From positions 1-46,619 of the forward strand of contig VBIQ01000021.1 in NCBI GenBank assembly GCA_005880985.1: a DNA stretch of 46,619 bases, read 5' to 3'. Positions within the stretch are counted from its first letter, which is position 1. The number at the start of each line of letters is the position of its first letter. Source of the DNA: Chloroflexota bacterium. Lineage in GTDB: Bacteria; Chloroflexota; Dormibacteria; Aeolococcales; Aeolococcaceae. Below the pieces are notes generated by a model, which had not been told where the DNA came from, did no database searches, and saw only the letters and a program-made list of their open reading frames with translations. Below, piece after piece: positions 7,596 through 17,038 of this stretch. A program made the position numbers and the translations under genes.

Positions 7596-10500
7596 ATGGT
7601 TAGGAGGGCAGGCGGACGGAGTACAGCCCGAGTCACGCCAGCAGAGCGTGGCGACCAGTGGGCCTCAGCCTGTGTGCCGTCGAGCGCCTCGATCGCAGTA
7701 AGGTACGGCACGACGCTGGCGGGTTGGCCTGGCGCAAAAGACCTACCATGCGCATGGCGATCGACGGCGCTCAGACTCGCGCTCCTGTTCCTAGTCGTGC
7801 TGGTCTGCTCACCGTTCCTCATCGCCAGCTCGCGTAGTGGCGCCGCTGCTACAGATACCGGGCCCTTTCAGTACCTCGGCCGTCTCCGGTTCGGTCCCGA
7901 GTTCAAATCTTCGGATGTCGGTACCAACGACGTCTACTGGAATCCTCGGCTCCTCGTCGACCCAGAACTCCATCGCGGGTTCATGCTTCCCCTCGCAGAT
8001 GGCACCGGCGCAAAGAAAGTCCGGGTCTTCGATCTGAGCGCTATGAAAGCGGAGACCGACGTCGTCACACCGAAAAACGGTGTCTTCGGGAGCTACGCTC
8101 TGGAGGGTCCCAGTGCAAATCCCCGCTTCTATTCCGCGCTCGATCCGACACGACATCGCATCTACTACGCGGATTCCGCCGTCGGGGCGCCCACCTGCGC
8201 GCCCCCTGCAAGTGCTCTCGACCCCGATACACAACAGAACAAGTTGTTGTGGCTGGATACATCGACTCTGCAGTGGTTTAGCCTGCAGCTCCCGTGCTTT
8301 CCTGACGGATTCGGTTCTGTTGTAACCGGCATCTTCCCCGATTCTGCGTCACCCCACTACCTCTACCTCGCCGGACACGACGCGGTACACGAGGACCAGG
8401 GAACTCCGGAACAGGACTACATGTTCGCCCTGAATCCTGAGACCGGGGCGATAGTGTCGCAGATCGCCCTCAACGTTGCCTGCAGCGCGTACGACGGCCC
8501 TAAGCGCTGGCCTTTCCATAACGGCGCGCTTTGGCGATACGGCGCTTCTCTCTACGGGGCATGCATGCTCGTCCCGCCCGGAGGGAACAACTACGGCTCA
8601 GATGCCCTGCTGAAGGCCAGACTGAACCCGGATGGAACCTTCGCCAAAGGACCGACTGGCCCCGCCGGTCAGAACGGGCCGGTGACGACGACCATCCCAG
8701 CTCTGCAGAACACTGGGGTTCAGGCCGATCCGGCGAGCGGCCAGGCGCTGGTGTGGAGCAACGACTCGGCCAACTATGGTTTCGCAGCGTTTGCCTACAG
8801 CCTGACGACTGATACGTTCGTCGGCGCCATAGCGAGCGGCGGGACCGATCCGTCATTCGCCCTGACTGCCGCCGGATACAACCCGGTGCTCGGCCGCGTG
8901 TATATACGAACCGTCCACGCCTTGGTGACGGGTGACGTACGGCACCGTCCCCTCCCAGGGGGCACAACCTACGCGGCTCTTGCCGACCCCTACACGACGC
9001 CCAACCGGTCGGCCCTCCTCATCGCCGTCGACCCCACAACGAGCACTCTGTACATCCCCGACCGCACCTCCCAGAGCTTTCTGGTGTACCGGGACACAGC
9101 ACCTCCCACCCCCGAGGCCGCACCTGCGGATCCCGACGCTGGCACCGCCAACATCGACGAAGTGCCGGGAAAGACCGCCGTCAACTACGCGGGCGCCGGC
9201 AACGGCTACGGTGCGCGCTTCGAGCTGCTGGGCGGTCCCAACACGCAATACGCCAACCGGGATCCCTTCTGCCAGGCGGATGTCCTTGGGCTTGGCCAGG
9301 GCGACGCATTCCGGCAGTGCCTGGGCGACGTAGCGACGACCCCTGGTGACCGCAGCCTCATCTTCTCGCCGGTCGGGTTACCGGACATTGGGTCAGTCGC
9401 GTTCTCACCGCAGGAGGCGAACGCGGACGCGCAGCCCGCCTTCATAGACCGGTACACGCAGGCCGACCTTAGGGGGAACACGCTCACGGGTTCGTTCGGG
9501 CGCGTATGGACGGCCCAAACGGGCCAGCCACCCCCGGATCCGTGTAACCCGCCCCCGGGTCAGCAGCCTCCTTCGGGATGCCAGCTGCTGCCCACGCCCT
9601 ATGACGCCATCAGCGCGTCGAAGGCCACGGCACCGAGCCACTGCAACGACACTGGGGGGGCCAAGCAAGCCATCACGAGCGGGAACACCCCGTACGCGGC
9701 ATCAGCCACCTGCAGCCTGGAGGGCGGGGTGGAGGCCTCGAGCTCGACGGGCCCGGGGGGTGCGCCCCCGATTGTCTTGGGCTCTGACACAACGCTGCCC
9801 ACCATCGTGAGCGTGTCTATCGGAGGTTCGGCGACAAAGGTCATAACGAGTCGCGACCCCGCCAAAGGCCTCGTCACGGCGGCGACTGCCAAGGCCGATA
9901 ACGTGACCATATTTGTCGATGGCGTGCCGCAAGTGCTGATCGGGACTGTGACCACTACCGCCGACGCTTACGCGCATGGCCGCAGCGGCTCTGCGTCGGC
10001 AACCTTCACTCGGAGTTTCGCCAATGTTTCCGCCCCCACGTACCAGTGTACCAACGACTGTAAGGAGGCGGAGGTCCGAAAGGCCATCCAGGCGGTGTTC
10101 ACGCAGGCCAACATCAATGCACAAGTCTATACTCCCAATCCAGACGCCACCTACGTCAGCGGCACCCCGAAGGGTTACCAGGCGGTGGTCAGCAAGGACG
10201 AGGCGCTCTTCCTATCGGACTTCTCTATCAATCACGACCGCATGGACGCTGCACCAGCTTTGGAGATTGTCATCGACAACGACGGGCGCGCAGGGCCCTC
10301 GCGCGAAGTTGTCGAATTTGCCGGTGTCCATGCCGAGTCTCACTTTGGCGTCTTCCCGCTGCCGTCGGTGGCGGGTAGCGCTACTGGCACGACGAGCTCG
10401 GGTCCCAGCGGTTTGCGATCTGCCGTCCTGCCATCCGTCTCGGCCGACGCGGGCAGCGCTCCGAAATGGATCCCCGGAACGGCGGGAGGAATCACGGCGC

Positions 10501-10709
10501 AACCGCACGGCGGCGTCAAGACAGCTCCGGCTGTGTCGGTGAACGGTCTCGGTGACGTCCCAGCTCTCTTTCGAAACGGGTGGCAGTTCCTCGTCAACAA
10601 CCCCGCTCGCGCCGGTCTCCTAGCGGCTCTGTGGACTTTGCTACTCGCTCCTCTCTACCTGGCGGGGCGACGTGGCCGACTGCGTGGCGTACTGCGCACA
10701 TTCGCGTGA
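7596..10709 (+). CDS. large membrane-anchored extracytoplasmic propeller-like protein
   Basis: A 1037-residue protein starting at ATG 7596 after GGAAGGAG. A membrane segment at about residues 58-77 (ALRLALLFLVVLVCSPFLIA) is followed by a long external region and a C-terminal membrane segment at about 1005-1022, ending in a basic tail (GRRGRLRGVLRTFA). The first ~500 external residues show repeated short phrases typical of YVTN/NHL-like propellers (LLVDPELHRGF, ALDPTRHRIYYAD, ALNPETGAIVSQI, IAVDPTTSTLYIPD). The middle is Pro/Gly/Thr-rich and low in complexity; the last ~250 residues include a possible independent beta domain. The next gene, a type-1 binding protein, starts 10 bases downstream, so this protein likely works with the Liv-type transporter. 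It could be a surface receptor or scaffold for the transported ligand; that is inference. Confidence 0.85.
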   Translation: MVRRAGGRSTARVTPAERGDQWASACVPSSASIAVRYGTTLAGWPGAKDLPCAWRSTALRLALLFLVVLVCSPFLIASSRSGAAATDTGPFQYLGRLRFGPEFKSSDVGTNDVYWNPRLLVDPELHRGFMLPLADGTGAKKVRVFDLSAMKAETDVVTPKNGVFGSYALEGPSANPRFYSALDPTRHRIYYADSAVGAPTCAPPASALDPDTQQNKLLWLDTSTLQWFSLQLPCFPDGFGSVVTGIFPDSASPHYLYLAGHDAVHEDQGTPEQDYMFALNPETGAIVSQIALNVACSAYDGPKRWPFHNGALWRYGASLYGACMLVPPGGNNYGSDALLKARLNPDGTFAKGPTGPAGQNGPVTTTIPALQNTGVQADPASGQALVWSNDSANYGFAAFAYSLTTDTFVGAIASGGTDPSFALTAAGYNPVLGRVYIRTVHALVTGDVRHRPLPGGTTYAALADPYTTPNRSALLIAVDPTTSTLYIPDRTSQSFLVYRDTAPPTPEAAPADPDAGTANIDEVPGKTAVNYAGAGNGYGARFELLGGPNTQYANRDPFCQADVLGLGQGDAFRQCLGDVATTPGDRSLIFSPVGLPDIGSVAFSPQEANADAQPAFIDRYTQADLRGNTLTGSFGRVWTAQTGQPPPDPCNPPPGQQPPSGCQLLPTPYDAISASKATAPSHCNDTGGAKQAITSGNTPYAASATCSLEGGVEASSSTGPGGAPPIVLGSDTTLPTIVSVSIGGSATKVITSRDPAKGLVTAATAKADNVTIFVDGVPQVLIGTVTTTADAYAHGRSGSASATFTRSFANVSAPTYQCTNDCKEAEVRKAIQAVFTQANINAQVYTPNPDATYVSGTPKGYQAVVSKDEALFLSDFSINHDRMDAAPALEIVIDNDGRAGPSREVVEFAGVHAESHFGVFPLPSVAGSATGTTSSGPSGLRSAVLPSVSADAGSAPKWIPGTAGGITAQPHGGVKTAPAVSVNGLGDVPALFRNGWQFLVNNPARAGLLAALWTLLLAPLYLAGRRGRLRGVLRTFA

Positions 10710-10719
10710 GGGCGCTCTG

Positions 10720-12309
10720 ATGATGAACGACCGTCCTAGTGTCCACGCAGGCCTTGGGCGCTCGACGCCCACGAACTTCATCGGGACAGCGTGGGCGGCG
10801 TGGACCGCAGCCGCCGTGGTCGTGGCGATCGCAGTGCTTTCGACGTTCGCCCTCTCTCGCCCCGACGCCAACGGCGTCACTGGCCCGGTGACAGCCGGAT
10901 CTGGGACTCAGGGCAACAATGCTCCCAGCGCCACGGGGCCCGACCAAGGCGGCGATCAGCAGGGGCAGGCCGGCGGCGGTTCGGCCGGGCAGTTCGCTGG
11001 CGGCCGGGCAGGCTCCGCTGGCACTAGGGGAGGTCCGGTCATCGGTCCTGGCAAGTCAGGGGGCTCGAGCGCGGGCGTCTCGAGCGCACACTGTGCCGCC
11101 GGTCAGAACGGCGGCAACACGAGCCCTGGCGTGTCGGGCAGCGAGATCAAGCTGGCCTCCACCGTCGTCAAATCCGGCATCGGCACGGCGTTTCTCGGTG
11201 ACGTCGAGTTCGGCATGCTGGCTGAGATGAACAAAGCGAACCGCGCTGGTGGCATCTGCGGACGCCAGTTGAGCCTCAAGCTCGTTGATGACGGCTGGAA
11301 TGCCAGCACCGGTGAGTCGGACATACGCAATTTCATCAATGAGGGTTACTTCGCGCTGGCTGTGGAGCCGTCGTCAGAAGGTCTCCGTGGGGCCATCGAC
11401 GCGGGCGACATCGACAACGCCGGCATCCCAGTCGTTGGTACCGACGGCATGCTCCAAGACCAGTACACCGACAAGTTCGTCTGGCCGGTTTCGACATCGA
11501 CGAGTTCGCTGATGCACATAATGGCCAAGTATTCGTACGGAAAGGGTGCGCGAGACTTCGGTTTGGTGTACGACGGCAACTACCGATTCGGTGTCGAGGG
11601 TGAGGCCGCATTCCGCGGAGCGCTCAGCCGGTTGGGCGGCGCCAACCTCGTTGCGGAGCAGAAGCTGCAGGCGGGCCAGCCCTCGTACGATCCGACCAGC
11701 TTCAATGTGAGCTGCGCCAGCTGTGACTTTGTGGGCTTGCTGCTTGAGCCCGACACGGCGAACGCCTGGATCCAGAGCGGGGCCTACCTGGGAACGTCGG
11801 GCAAGAACGTCTCGCTGGGCGCGGCGGGACCGCAGACGCTGTTCACCCACCATTTTGGGCAGGACTTTGCGCAGCACTGTAATCCGTCGTCGTCATGCCA
11901 CGCGCATTTCCTGGTGTGGACCGGGTTTAAGCCGCCCGTGTCGCCCGACGACACCGATCCGGCGGTGCAGACTTACGTCAATGACCTGGCGGCGACGAAC
12001 GCGTCGGCCGACAGGTACAACCAGTTTGTCGAAGGGGGATACGCTGGCATGGCGCTCCTCGTCCAGACCCTCCAGCAGGTGGGTCCGAATCTCACCCGCG
12101 CCGCGCTGAGGCAGGTGCTCGACCAGACGAACTTCACCTCGGGCCTGACCGGCGGAGCGGAGAGCTGGCGCTCCGGACGGCACTTCGCGAACATCACAGC
12201 CCAGGCGTTCTCGTTCGTCATCAACAATGGCAGCTTCGTCAACTTCCGGTACGAGAACACCGGCTGGGTGTCCGATCCATGGGTCGGCCAGGACCTGCTC
12301 TCCGGATAG
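10720..12309 (+). CDS. Liv-type ABC transporter substrate-binding protein, membrane-anchored
   Basis: A 529-residue protein. I chose ATG 10720 because it lies 10 bases after the previous stop; the frame is open upstream into that gene. A membrane segment or uncleaved signal at about 24-45 is followed by a Gly/Ser/Gln-rich linker to about residue 125. Then comes a type-1 periplasmic-binding domain of the branched-chain amino acid/amide class: IKLASTVVKSGIGTAFLGDV, MNKANRAGGICGRQLSLKLV, DDGWNAS, the phrase IPVVGTDGM, and YGKGARDFGLVYD. No lipobox cysteine is seen, so anchoring is by the N-terminal helix and the long linker acts as a tether. The Liv family handles hydrophobic amino acids, amides or urea; the ligand here cannot be read. 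Confidence 0.88.
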   Translation: MMNDRPSVHAGLGRSTPTNFIGTAWAAWTAAAVVVAIAVLSTFALSRPDANGVTGPVTAGSGTQGNNAPSATGPDQGGDQQGQAGGGSAGQFAGGRAGSAGTRGGPVIGPGKSGGSSAGVSSAHCAAGQNGGNTSPGVSGSEIKLASTVVKSGIGTAFLGDVEFGMLAEMNKANRAGGICGRQLSLKLVDDGWNASTGESDIRNFINEGYFALAVEPSSEGLRGAIDAGDIDNAGIPVVGTDGMLQDQYTDKFVWPVSTSTSSLMHIMAKYSYGKGARDFGLVYDGNYRFGVEGEAAFRGALSRLGGANLVAEQKLQAGQPSYDPTSFNVSCASCDFVGLLLEPDTANAWIQSGAYLGTSGKNVSLGAAGPQTLFTHHFGQDFAQHCNPSSSCHAHFLVWTGFKPPVSPDDTDPAVQTYVNDLAATNASADRYNQFVEGGYAGMALLVQTLQQVGPNLTRAALRQVLDQTNFTSGLTGGAESWRSGRHFANITAQAFSFVINNGSFVNFRYENTGWVSDPWVGQDLLSG

Positions 12310-12313
12310 CACG

Positions 12314-13207
12314 ATGAACGAGCTCAAGCTGGTCGCCGACCACGTCATTCTCGCGCTGCCGCTGATCGGCGCGTATGCTCTGTTCGGTCTCGGCATCGTG
12401 GTCATCTATCGAGCGTCGCGCGTCCTCAATCTGGCTCACGGAGCCATGGTCATGCTGCCGGGATACATTGCGTACTCGGCTGCACCGCGCGTCGGGCCCG
12501 CTCTTGGCCTGCTCGTCGGCATCCTCAGCGGTGGCGTCCTCGGCGTCCTGGTCGAGCGCCTCGTGGTCCGCAGGCTCCGTCCGATCTCCCAAACGGCCCA
12601 GACGGTAGGCACGGTCGCGGTCTTCGCTGTCCTGGTGGCGCTCGCGGCGAAGGTATGGGGCACCGAGGTCCTGCCGGGGGTCACCGTGGTCCCACGCCAC
12701 GCATATCAGGTCGGGGTCGCCGTCGTGTCGTCCGACGACCTTGCCCTCTTCGTCGTAGCTGCTATCGCTTCTGCGTTCTTCTTCGCCCTCTTCCGGTTCA
12801 CCAGCCTCGGCTTGGCGATGCGCCTGGCCGCCGACAACCGCCGTGCGGCGGCGCTGATGGGCATCGATCCCGAGCGTACGACCTCAGCGGCATGGCTGAT
12901 CGCCGGCCTCTTCGCCGGGCTCGGTGGGGTGCTCCTCGCCGGTGCCACAGGGCTGCACCCCTACATCAACTCGCTCGACGTGCTCCCCGCGTTCGTCGCG
13001 GTGCTCATCGGCGGCTTGGAGAGCACCTCTGGGGCACTTGTGGGCTCTGTCGCCGTCGGACTGGCGATCGGACTCGTTCCCTCCGTCGGTTTCATCGGCG
13101 ATCAGGAGGGGGCACCACAACTCGTCCTCGCCATCGTGGCCTTCGTGATCATGGCCTTGCGGGGGCGCAAGTTCCAAGCGTCGGATGTCAGGTCTGCGCT
13201 GGCGTGA
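12314..13207 (+). CDS. livH: branched-chain amino acid-type ABC permease LivH
   Basis: A 297-residue polytopic protein from ATG 12314, four bases after the binding-protein stop. It has the LivH pattern: an N-terminal FGLGIVVIYRASRVLNLAHG block, about eight hydrophobic segments, and the cytoplasmic coupling region LGLAMRLAADNRRAAALMGI followed by AAWLIAGLFAGLGGVLLAG. Usual family length is about 290. Its stop TGA overlaps the GTG start of the LivM-LivG fusion (GTGA). It forms the transmembrane channel with LivM in the inner membrane. Confidence 0.93.
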   Translation: MNELKLVADHVILALPLIGAYALFGLGIVVIYRASRVLNLAHGAMVMLPGYIAYSAAPRVGPALGLLVGILSGGVLGVLVERLVVRRLRPISQTAQTVGTVAVFAVLVALAAKVWGTEVLPGVTVVPRHAYQVGVAVVSSDDLALFVVAAIASAFFFALFRFTSLGLAMRLAADNRRAAALMGIDPERTTSAAWLIAGLFAGLGGVLLAGATGLHPYINSLDVLPAFVAVLIGGLESTSGALVGSVAVGLAIGLVPSVGFIGDQEGAPQLVLAIVAFVIMALRGRKFQASDVRSALA

Positions 13208-15219
13208 TCGAGCACCAATTGGACCCGCGTCTCGCGCCGATCTTGGCGTCAGACCCGGAGGAGGAGGTCTCACCCCTCGTCCGGGCACTGACAGATCCCG
13301 CTGCGGCGACGGTGGGACGGCTGGTGCTGCTCGCGGCCCTCATCGCGTGGCCATTCGTCCTTCCCCTGCCGCTGGCCATCGTCAACGATGCCAGTCGCGC
13401 AGCGGAGTACGCCATCGTGGGCGTGTCCCTCGTTCTCCTGACGGGCTGGGTGGGCCAGATCTCGCTGGCACAGGGAGCATTTGTCGGTGTCGGCGCCTTC
13501 GCCACCGCACTCGCTCAACACAAGTTGCACATTCCCTTTCCGCTCAGCCTTCCAGTCGCCGTCGCCACAAGCGCCGCCGTTGCGATCCTGCTCGGCCTCG
13601 TGGCGCTGCGTGTGCGAGGTCTCTACCTCGCTGTGGCAACCCTCATCTTCGCGTACGCGGCGGACAAGTGGCTGTTTGCGTCGCCGTGGTTCGTTGGCGA
13701 AGGGGGTTCGACGTCCCTGCGAGTCGACAACGTCGGGAGGCAGGGAACCTTTCCGAGCTTCGACCTCCACGATGGACGGATCTTCTATATCGTGGCCGTG
13801 GCCGGACTGGGTTTGGCGCTCTACGCAGCGGCGAACCTTCGCGACTCTAAGACTGGGCGTGCCTTCTTTGCGATCCGCGGCAGCGAGGTCGCGGCGGCGT
13901 CACTCGGCATCGACATCACACGCTACAAGCTGCTGGCCTTCGGCTTGTCGGGAGCCCTTGCGGGCCTGGCAGGCCATCTCCTCATCGTCGACCAGCGGAG
14001 CGCCGTCCCGGATACATTCAACTTTCTCACGTCGCTCTTCTATCTCTCGATCGTGGTCGTCGGGGGTCTGACCAGTCTTCCCGGCGCGGTGGGGGCCGCG
14101 ATGCTGTTCAGCGGCCTCCACGAAGTCTTCTTCCGTGTGAGCGCGCTCAACGGGTACATCGACATCGTGTCTGGCCTGCTCCTCCTCGGCGTGCTTCTCG
14201 CCTATCCGGGGGGTCTGGCCGCCGCAGGTCGTCGTGTGCGGGTGTGGGGTGGGACGCACGTCGGGGTTCGACTGAAGGCACTCTTCAATCTTGGCGCCGC
14301 CGACGGAGCCGACGGGCTCCGAGAACGCCTTCGCCTCGCGCCCGAGCCTGAGCCGTCGCCAGATGACGCCCCAGATACCACCGACGAGGCGAGCGTCAAC
14401 GTTGGTCTCCGCGGTCAGAGGGCCGGGATCGCACGCGAAGCCGTCCTCGCCGCTAGCCACATCACCGTCCGGTTCGGGGGCCTGCTCGCCGTGGACGATG
14501 TCTCGATGACGGTTCCTCAGGGCGACATCGTCGGACTGATCGGCCCGAATGGGGCGGGGAAGACCACCCTCTTCAATGCCATCGCGGGGTTGAACGATCC
14601 GACGGCCGGCAAAATCCATCTCTTCGGTCGAGATGCGACCAAGCTCGCAGTGCACGAGCGGGCACGCCTGGGCGTTGGCCGGACATTCCAGCTGGTCCAG
14701 CTCTTCGCCCAGCTGAACGTCTTCGACAACCTGCTGACGGCGACACACGTTCGTAATCGAAGCGGCTTCCTGCAGCACATCGCCGTGAGCGAGCGGGCAG
14801 TGCTCCACGAGCGCCGTAGCAGGGAGCGTGTCGCGGCGGTGATCGACTTCCTCGAGCTGGGCGAGGTCGCCTACCGGACGGTGGCCGGGCTACCCTTCGG
14901 CATCCTGCGCTCGGTGGAATTGGCGCGAGCTCTGGTGACCGGTGCTCCCTTCATCATGTTGGACGAACCGGCATCGGGCCTGGACAACGCGGAGACCGAG
15001 CAGCTCGCTCGTCTCCTTCGGCGCCTTCGCTTCCAGCTCGGCATCACCATCCTGCTGATCGAGCATGACGTACCCATGGTGACCGGGGTCAGCGATTATA
15101 TGTACGTCCTGAACCGAGGCCGGCTGCTGGCCGAGGGCAGTCCTGCCGACATCCAGCGCAACGACGAAGTCATCGCGGCGTACCTTGGCGAGCCGGTTCT
15201 CGCGGCGGTAGGCACGTGA
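13204..15219 (+). CDS. fused ABC permease-ATPase (LivM-LivG)
   Basis: A 671-residue protein from GTG 13204, overlapping the livH stop by 4 bases. Residues ~45-345 are a LivM permease: GWVGQISLAQGAFVGVGAFA, several membrane segments, and the EAA-like FFAIRGSEVAAASLGIDITR region. A charged Pro/Glu/Asp-rich linker (~360-405) leads to a LivG ATPase (~415-671). That domain has Walker A GPNGAGKTT at about 446, signature region LPFGILRSVELARAL (the LivG-type degenerate signature), Walker B FIMLDEPASGLD at about 582, and the switch histidine in LLIEHD. In Escherichia coli LivM and LivG are separate; fusions of this kind are known in some bacteria. Fusion fixes their stoichiometry. All key ATPase motifs are intact. 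Confidence 0.92.
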   Translation: MIEHQLDPRLAPILASDPEEEVSPLVRALTDPAAATVGRLVLLAALIAWPFVLPLPLAIVNDASRAAEYAIVGVSLVLLTGWVGQISLAQGAFVGVGAFATALAQHKLHIPFPLSLPVAVATSAAVAILLGLVALRVRGLYLAVATLIFAYAADKWLFASPWFVGEGGSTSLRVDNVGRQGTFPSFDLHDGRIFYIVAVAGLGLALYAAANLRDSKTGRAFFAIRGSEVAAASLGIDITRYKLLAFGLSGALAGLAGHLLIVDQRSAVPDTFNFLTSLFYLSIVVVGGLTSLPGAVGAAMLFSGLHEVFFRVSALNGYIDIVSGLLLLGVLLAYPGGLAAAGRRVRVWGGTHVGVRLKALFNLGAADGADGLRERLRLAPEPEPSPDDAPDTTDEASVNVGLRGQRAGIAREAVLAASHITVRFGGLLAVDDVSMTVPQGDIVGLIGPNGAGKTTLFNAIAGLNDPTAGKIHLFGRDATKLAVHERARLGVGRTFQLVQLFAQLNVFDNLLTATHVRNRSGFLQHIAVSERAVLHERRSRERVAAVIDFLELGEVAYRTVAGLPFGILRSVELARALVTGAPFIMLDEPASGLDNAETEQLARLLRRLRFQLGITILLIEHDVPMVTGVSDYMYVLNRGRLLAEGSPADIQRNDEVIAAYLGEPVLAAVGT

Positions 15220-16010
15220 ACGAGCCGGTCCTCAGCGTCTGCGACCTGGACGCACACTACGGCGCCATCCAGGCGCTCCGGGGCATGAGCCTGCAGGTCG
15301 CTCAGGGTGAGATGGTCGCGCTCCTCGGCGCCAACGGCGCTGGTAAGACCACCACGTTGCGAACAGTCTCGGGCATGATCCGGCCCTCGGCGGGATCGAT
15401 CCTCTTCGAGGGCGCGCAGATCGGTGGGCTCGCGGCTCAAACCCTCGTCCGCCGCGGCCTGGCGCACCTTCCGGAGGGTCGTGAGCTGTTCCCGACCATG
15501 AGCGTGGAGGAGAACCTCAGGGCTGGATACTGGGTGCATCGCCGGAGCGTCTCCGGATACCGATCCACTCGTGATCAGGTCATGTCGCTCTTCCCCATTC
15601 TTGGCGAGCGCCGGCGTCAGCACGCCGGTACCCTGAGCGGGGGCGAGCAGCAGATGCTCGCTGTGGCGCGCGCGCTGATGTCCAAGCCGAAGCTCCTCTT
15701 GGTGGACGAGCTCTCTCTCGGACTGGCTCCGATGATCGTCCGGCAGCTGTTTGAGATCCTCCGCGCCGTCAACAGCCAGGGGACGGCGGTTGTCATCGTC
15801 GAGCAGTTCGTGCATATGGCCCTGGCGAACACCAACCGTGCCTACGTGCTCGCCAAGGGACAGGTGGTCCTGGATGGCCTCAGCGCCGATCTGCTCGCCA
15901 ATCCGCAGCTCATCGCCAGCTACCTCGGGGAGACGGCAGAGGTGAGAGGTCGGAAAGGGTCGGAAGAGGCTGGTCCCGTCGAGGTCGGCGGCTCGCGCGT
16001 CGGGCGGTGA
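15216..16010 (+). CDS. livF: ABC transporter ATPase LivF
   Basis: A 264-residue ATPase from GTG 15216, overlapping the fusion's stop (GTGA). Walker A GANGAGKTT at 38-46, Q-loop region with the LivF-type HLPEGRELFPTMSVEENL, signature LSGGEQQ at 139-145, Walker B LLLVDELSLGLA at 159-170 and a short D-loop. The usual switch histidine is replaced by IVEQ, as is normal for LivF. The last ~30 residues (after YLGETAEV) are a charged Gly/Arg extension beyond the usual family end. It pairs with the LivG half of the preceding protein to drive uptake. Confidence 0.93.
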   Translation: MNEPVLSVCDLDAHYGAIQALRGMSLQVAQGEMVALLGANGAGKTTTLRTVSGMIRPSAGSILFEGAQIGGLAAQTLVRRGLAHLPEGRELFPTMSVEENLRAGYWVHRRSVSGYRSTRDQVMSLFPILGERRRQHAGTLSGGEQQMLAVARALMSKPKLLLVDELSLGLAPMIVRQLFEILRAVNSQGTAVVIVEQFVHMALANTNRAYVLAKGQVVLDGLSADLLANPQLIASYLGETAEVRGRKGSEEAGPVEVGGSRVGR

Positions 16011-16588
16011 TCCCAACCGTGTCCGCCGACCTCGCCAGCCGCAGGGCTGCCGGTGGACACCGGCGCACCGTTCGGCGGTTCCCCGGTCCCGCTCTGTTTC
16101 TCACCGTGGCGGGCGTGGCGATCGTGGTGGTGTTGACAAGGGGGCCGGCAGCCTCTGGTCGCCCCGACGCAGTGTCCGTGCGCTCCTACCAGGAGCAACT
16201 CCACACCATCGCCGCCGACGGGGGGCGAATAGTCGTCAGGGAGATCCAGCCCGCACTGGCCGATCTTGTCCAGGGGAGGCTGGCCCCGCAGGATTTCGTA
16301 GCCCGAGCTCAGTCGTGGCGTACGGAGCTCGAGGTGACGCGAGAGCGGGCTGCCAGGCTGCGCGTGCCCCCAGGGGTGGAGCACGGAGCTGCTCTCTTCG
16401 ATCGCTCGCTGCGCGAGTACGAGGAGGCCGTCTCGGCCTTCAGCCGTGCGGCGCTGGCCTCGGACATGCCGGCCGCTATCCGTGCGGCCGTCCCGCTTGC
16501 GAGTCGGGCCGACGCCACCTACGACCAGTCCGTAGCGGTCCTTCGAGACGAGCTGCAGGCCATCGGACAGCCGACAATAAGACAATAA
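16007..16588 (+). CDS. small membrane-anchored helical protein, last gene of the Liv operon
   Basis: A 193-residue protein whose GTG start at 16007 overlaps the livF stop (GTGA), the third consecutive 4-base overlap, so it is firmly in the operon. About 28 basic cytoplasmic residues precede one membrane segment (~29-44, ALFLTVAGVAIVVVLT). The remainder, ~145 residues, is predicted alpha-helical and external (heptad-like Arg/Glu/Ala runs such as RTELEVTRERAARLR), with no cysteines. Not recognised as a known family. A four-helix-bundle accessory or sensor beside the transporter is one guess. Confidence 0.75.
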   Translation: MIPTVSADLASRRAAGGHRRTVRRFPGPALFLTVAGVAIVVVLTRGPAASGRPDAVSVRSYQEQLHTIAADGGRIVVREIQPALADLVQGRLAPQDFVARAQSWRTELEVTRERAARLRVPPGVEHGAALFDRSLREYEEAVSAFSRAALASDMPAAIRAAVPLASRADATYDQSVAVLRDELQAIGQPTIRQ

Positions 16589-17038
16589 ATTGGGGCCGCT
16601 GAGCCACCTGTCGACCTCTGAGGCCCTGCCATCGTGTCCCCCCTTCCCAGGGGCGACCCACGCCTACGGGACATCAGCCTGTCGCAGCGGCCGGAAGGCC
16701 GGCAGCCTCAACTGGAGGCGCGACTCTCCTGGAGGGAGGCCACGAGCTCGCCTCTGCCGAGGGACGCGCTCAGCAGGCCGGCGGCCACCGCCTGCCGGCC
16801 AGCTAGGATGAATCCTCTCAATAATCGTAGTGTCTCCTTTTGGGCCCGATCGAGCCCGACGCCCCATCCATCGCTCCGCCGAACGGCCGGTCGAGCTCGG
16901 CACCTGAGATCAATCTGCCCCCTCCCCGGCTCGACCGCCGCCTTCGTCGCCGATAGGGTGCAAGAAATGGCCCGGGCAACCGTCTTGTTCTGGTGAACGA
17001 GCGTCCACGGGAGCGGCGGGATCGCCGGGGGTGCTGAC
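16589..17038. other. intergenic region between the Liv operon and the sigma-propeller fusion
   Basis: No gene recognised. An imperfect hairpin at 16776-16800 (GGCCGGCGG arm against CCTGCCGGCC) could end the Liv transcript, although it lies ~190 bases downstream of the stop. An in-frame stop at 16994-16996 limits the upstream extension of the next gene. The promoter of the fusion gene must lie here, but no site is confidently readable. Confidence 0.4.

Noticed and set aside
15096..16016. 306-codon minus frame opposite livF
   Set aside because: livF has intact Walker A, signature and Walker B motifs on plus; the minus frame is an antisense artefact.
16776..16800. Hairpin after the Liv operon as a firm terminator
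   Set aside because: Imperfect stem, ~190 bases from the stop and no T tract; kept only as a possibility in the intergenic entry.
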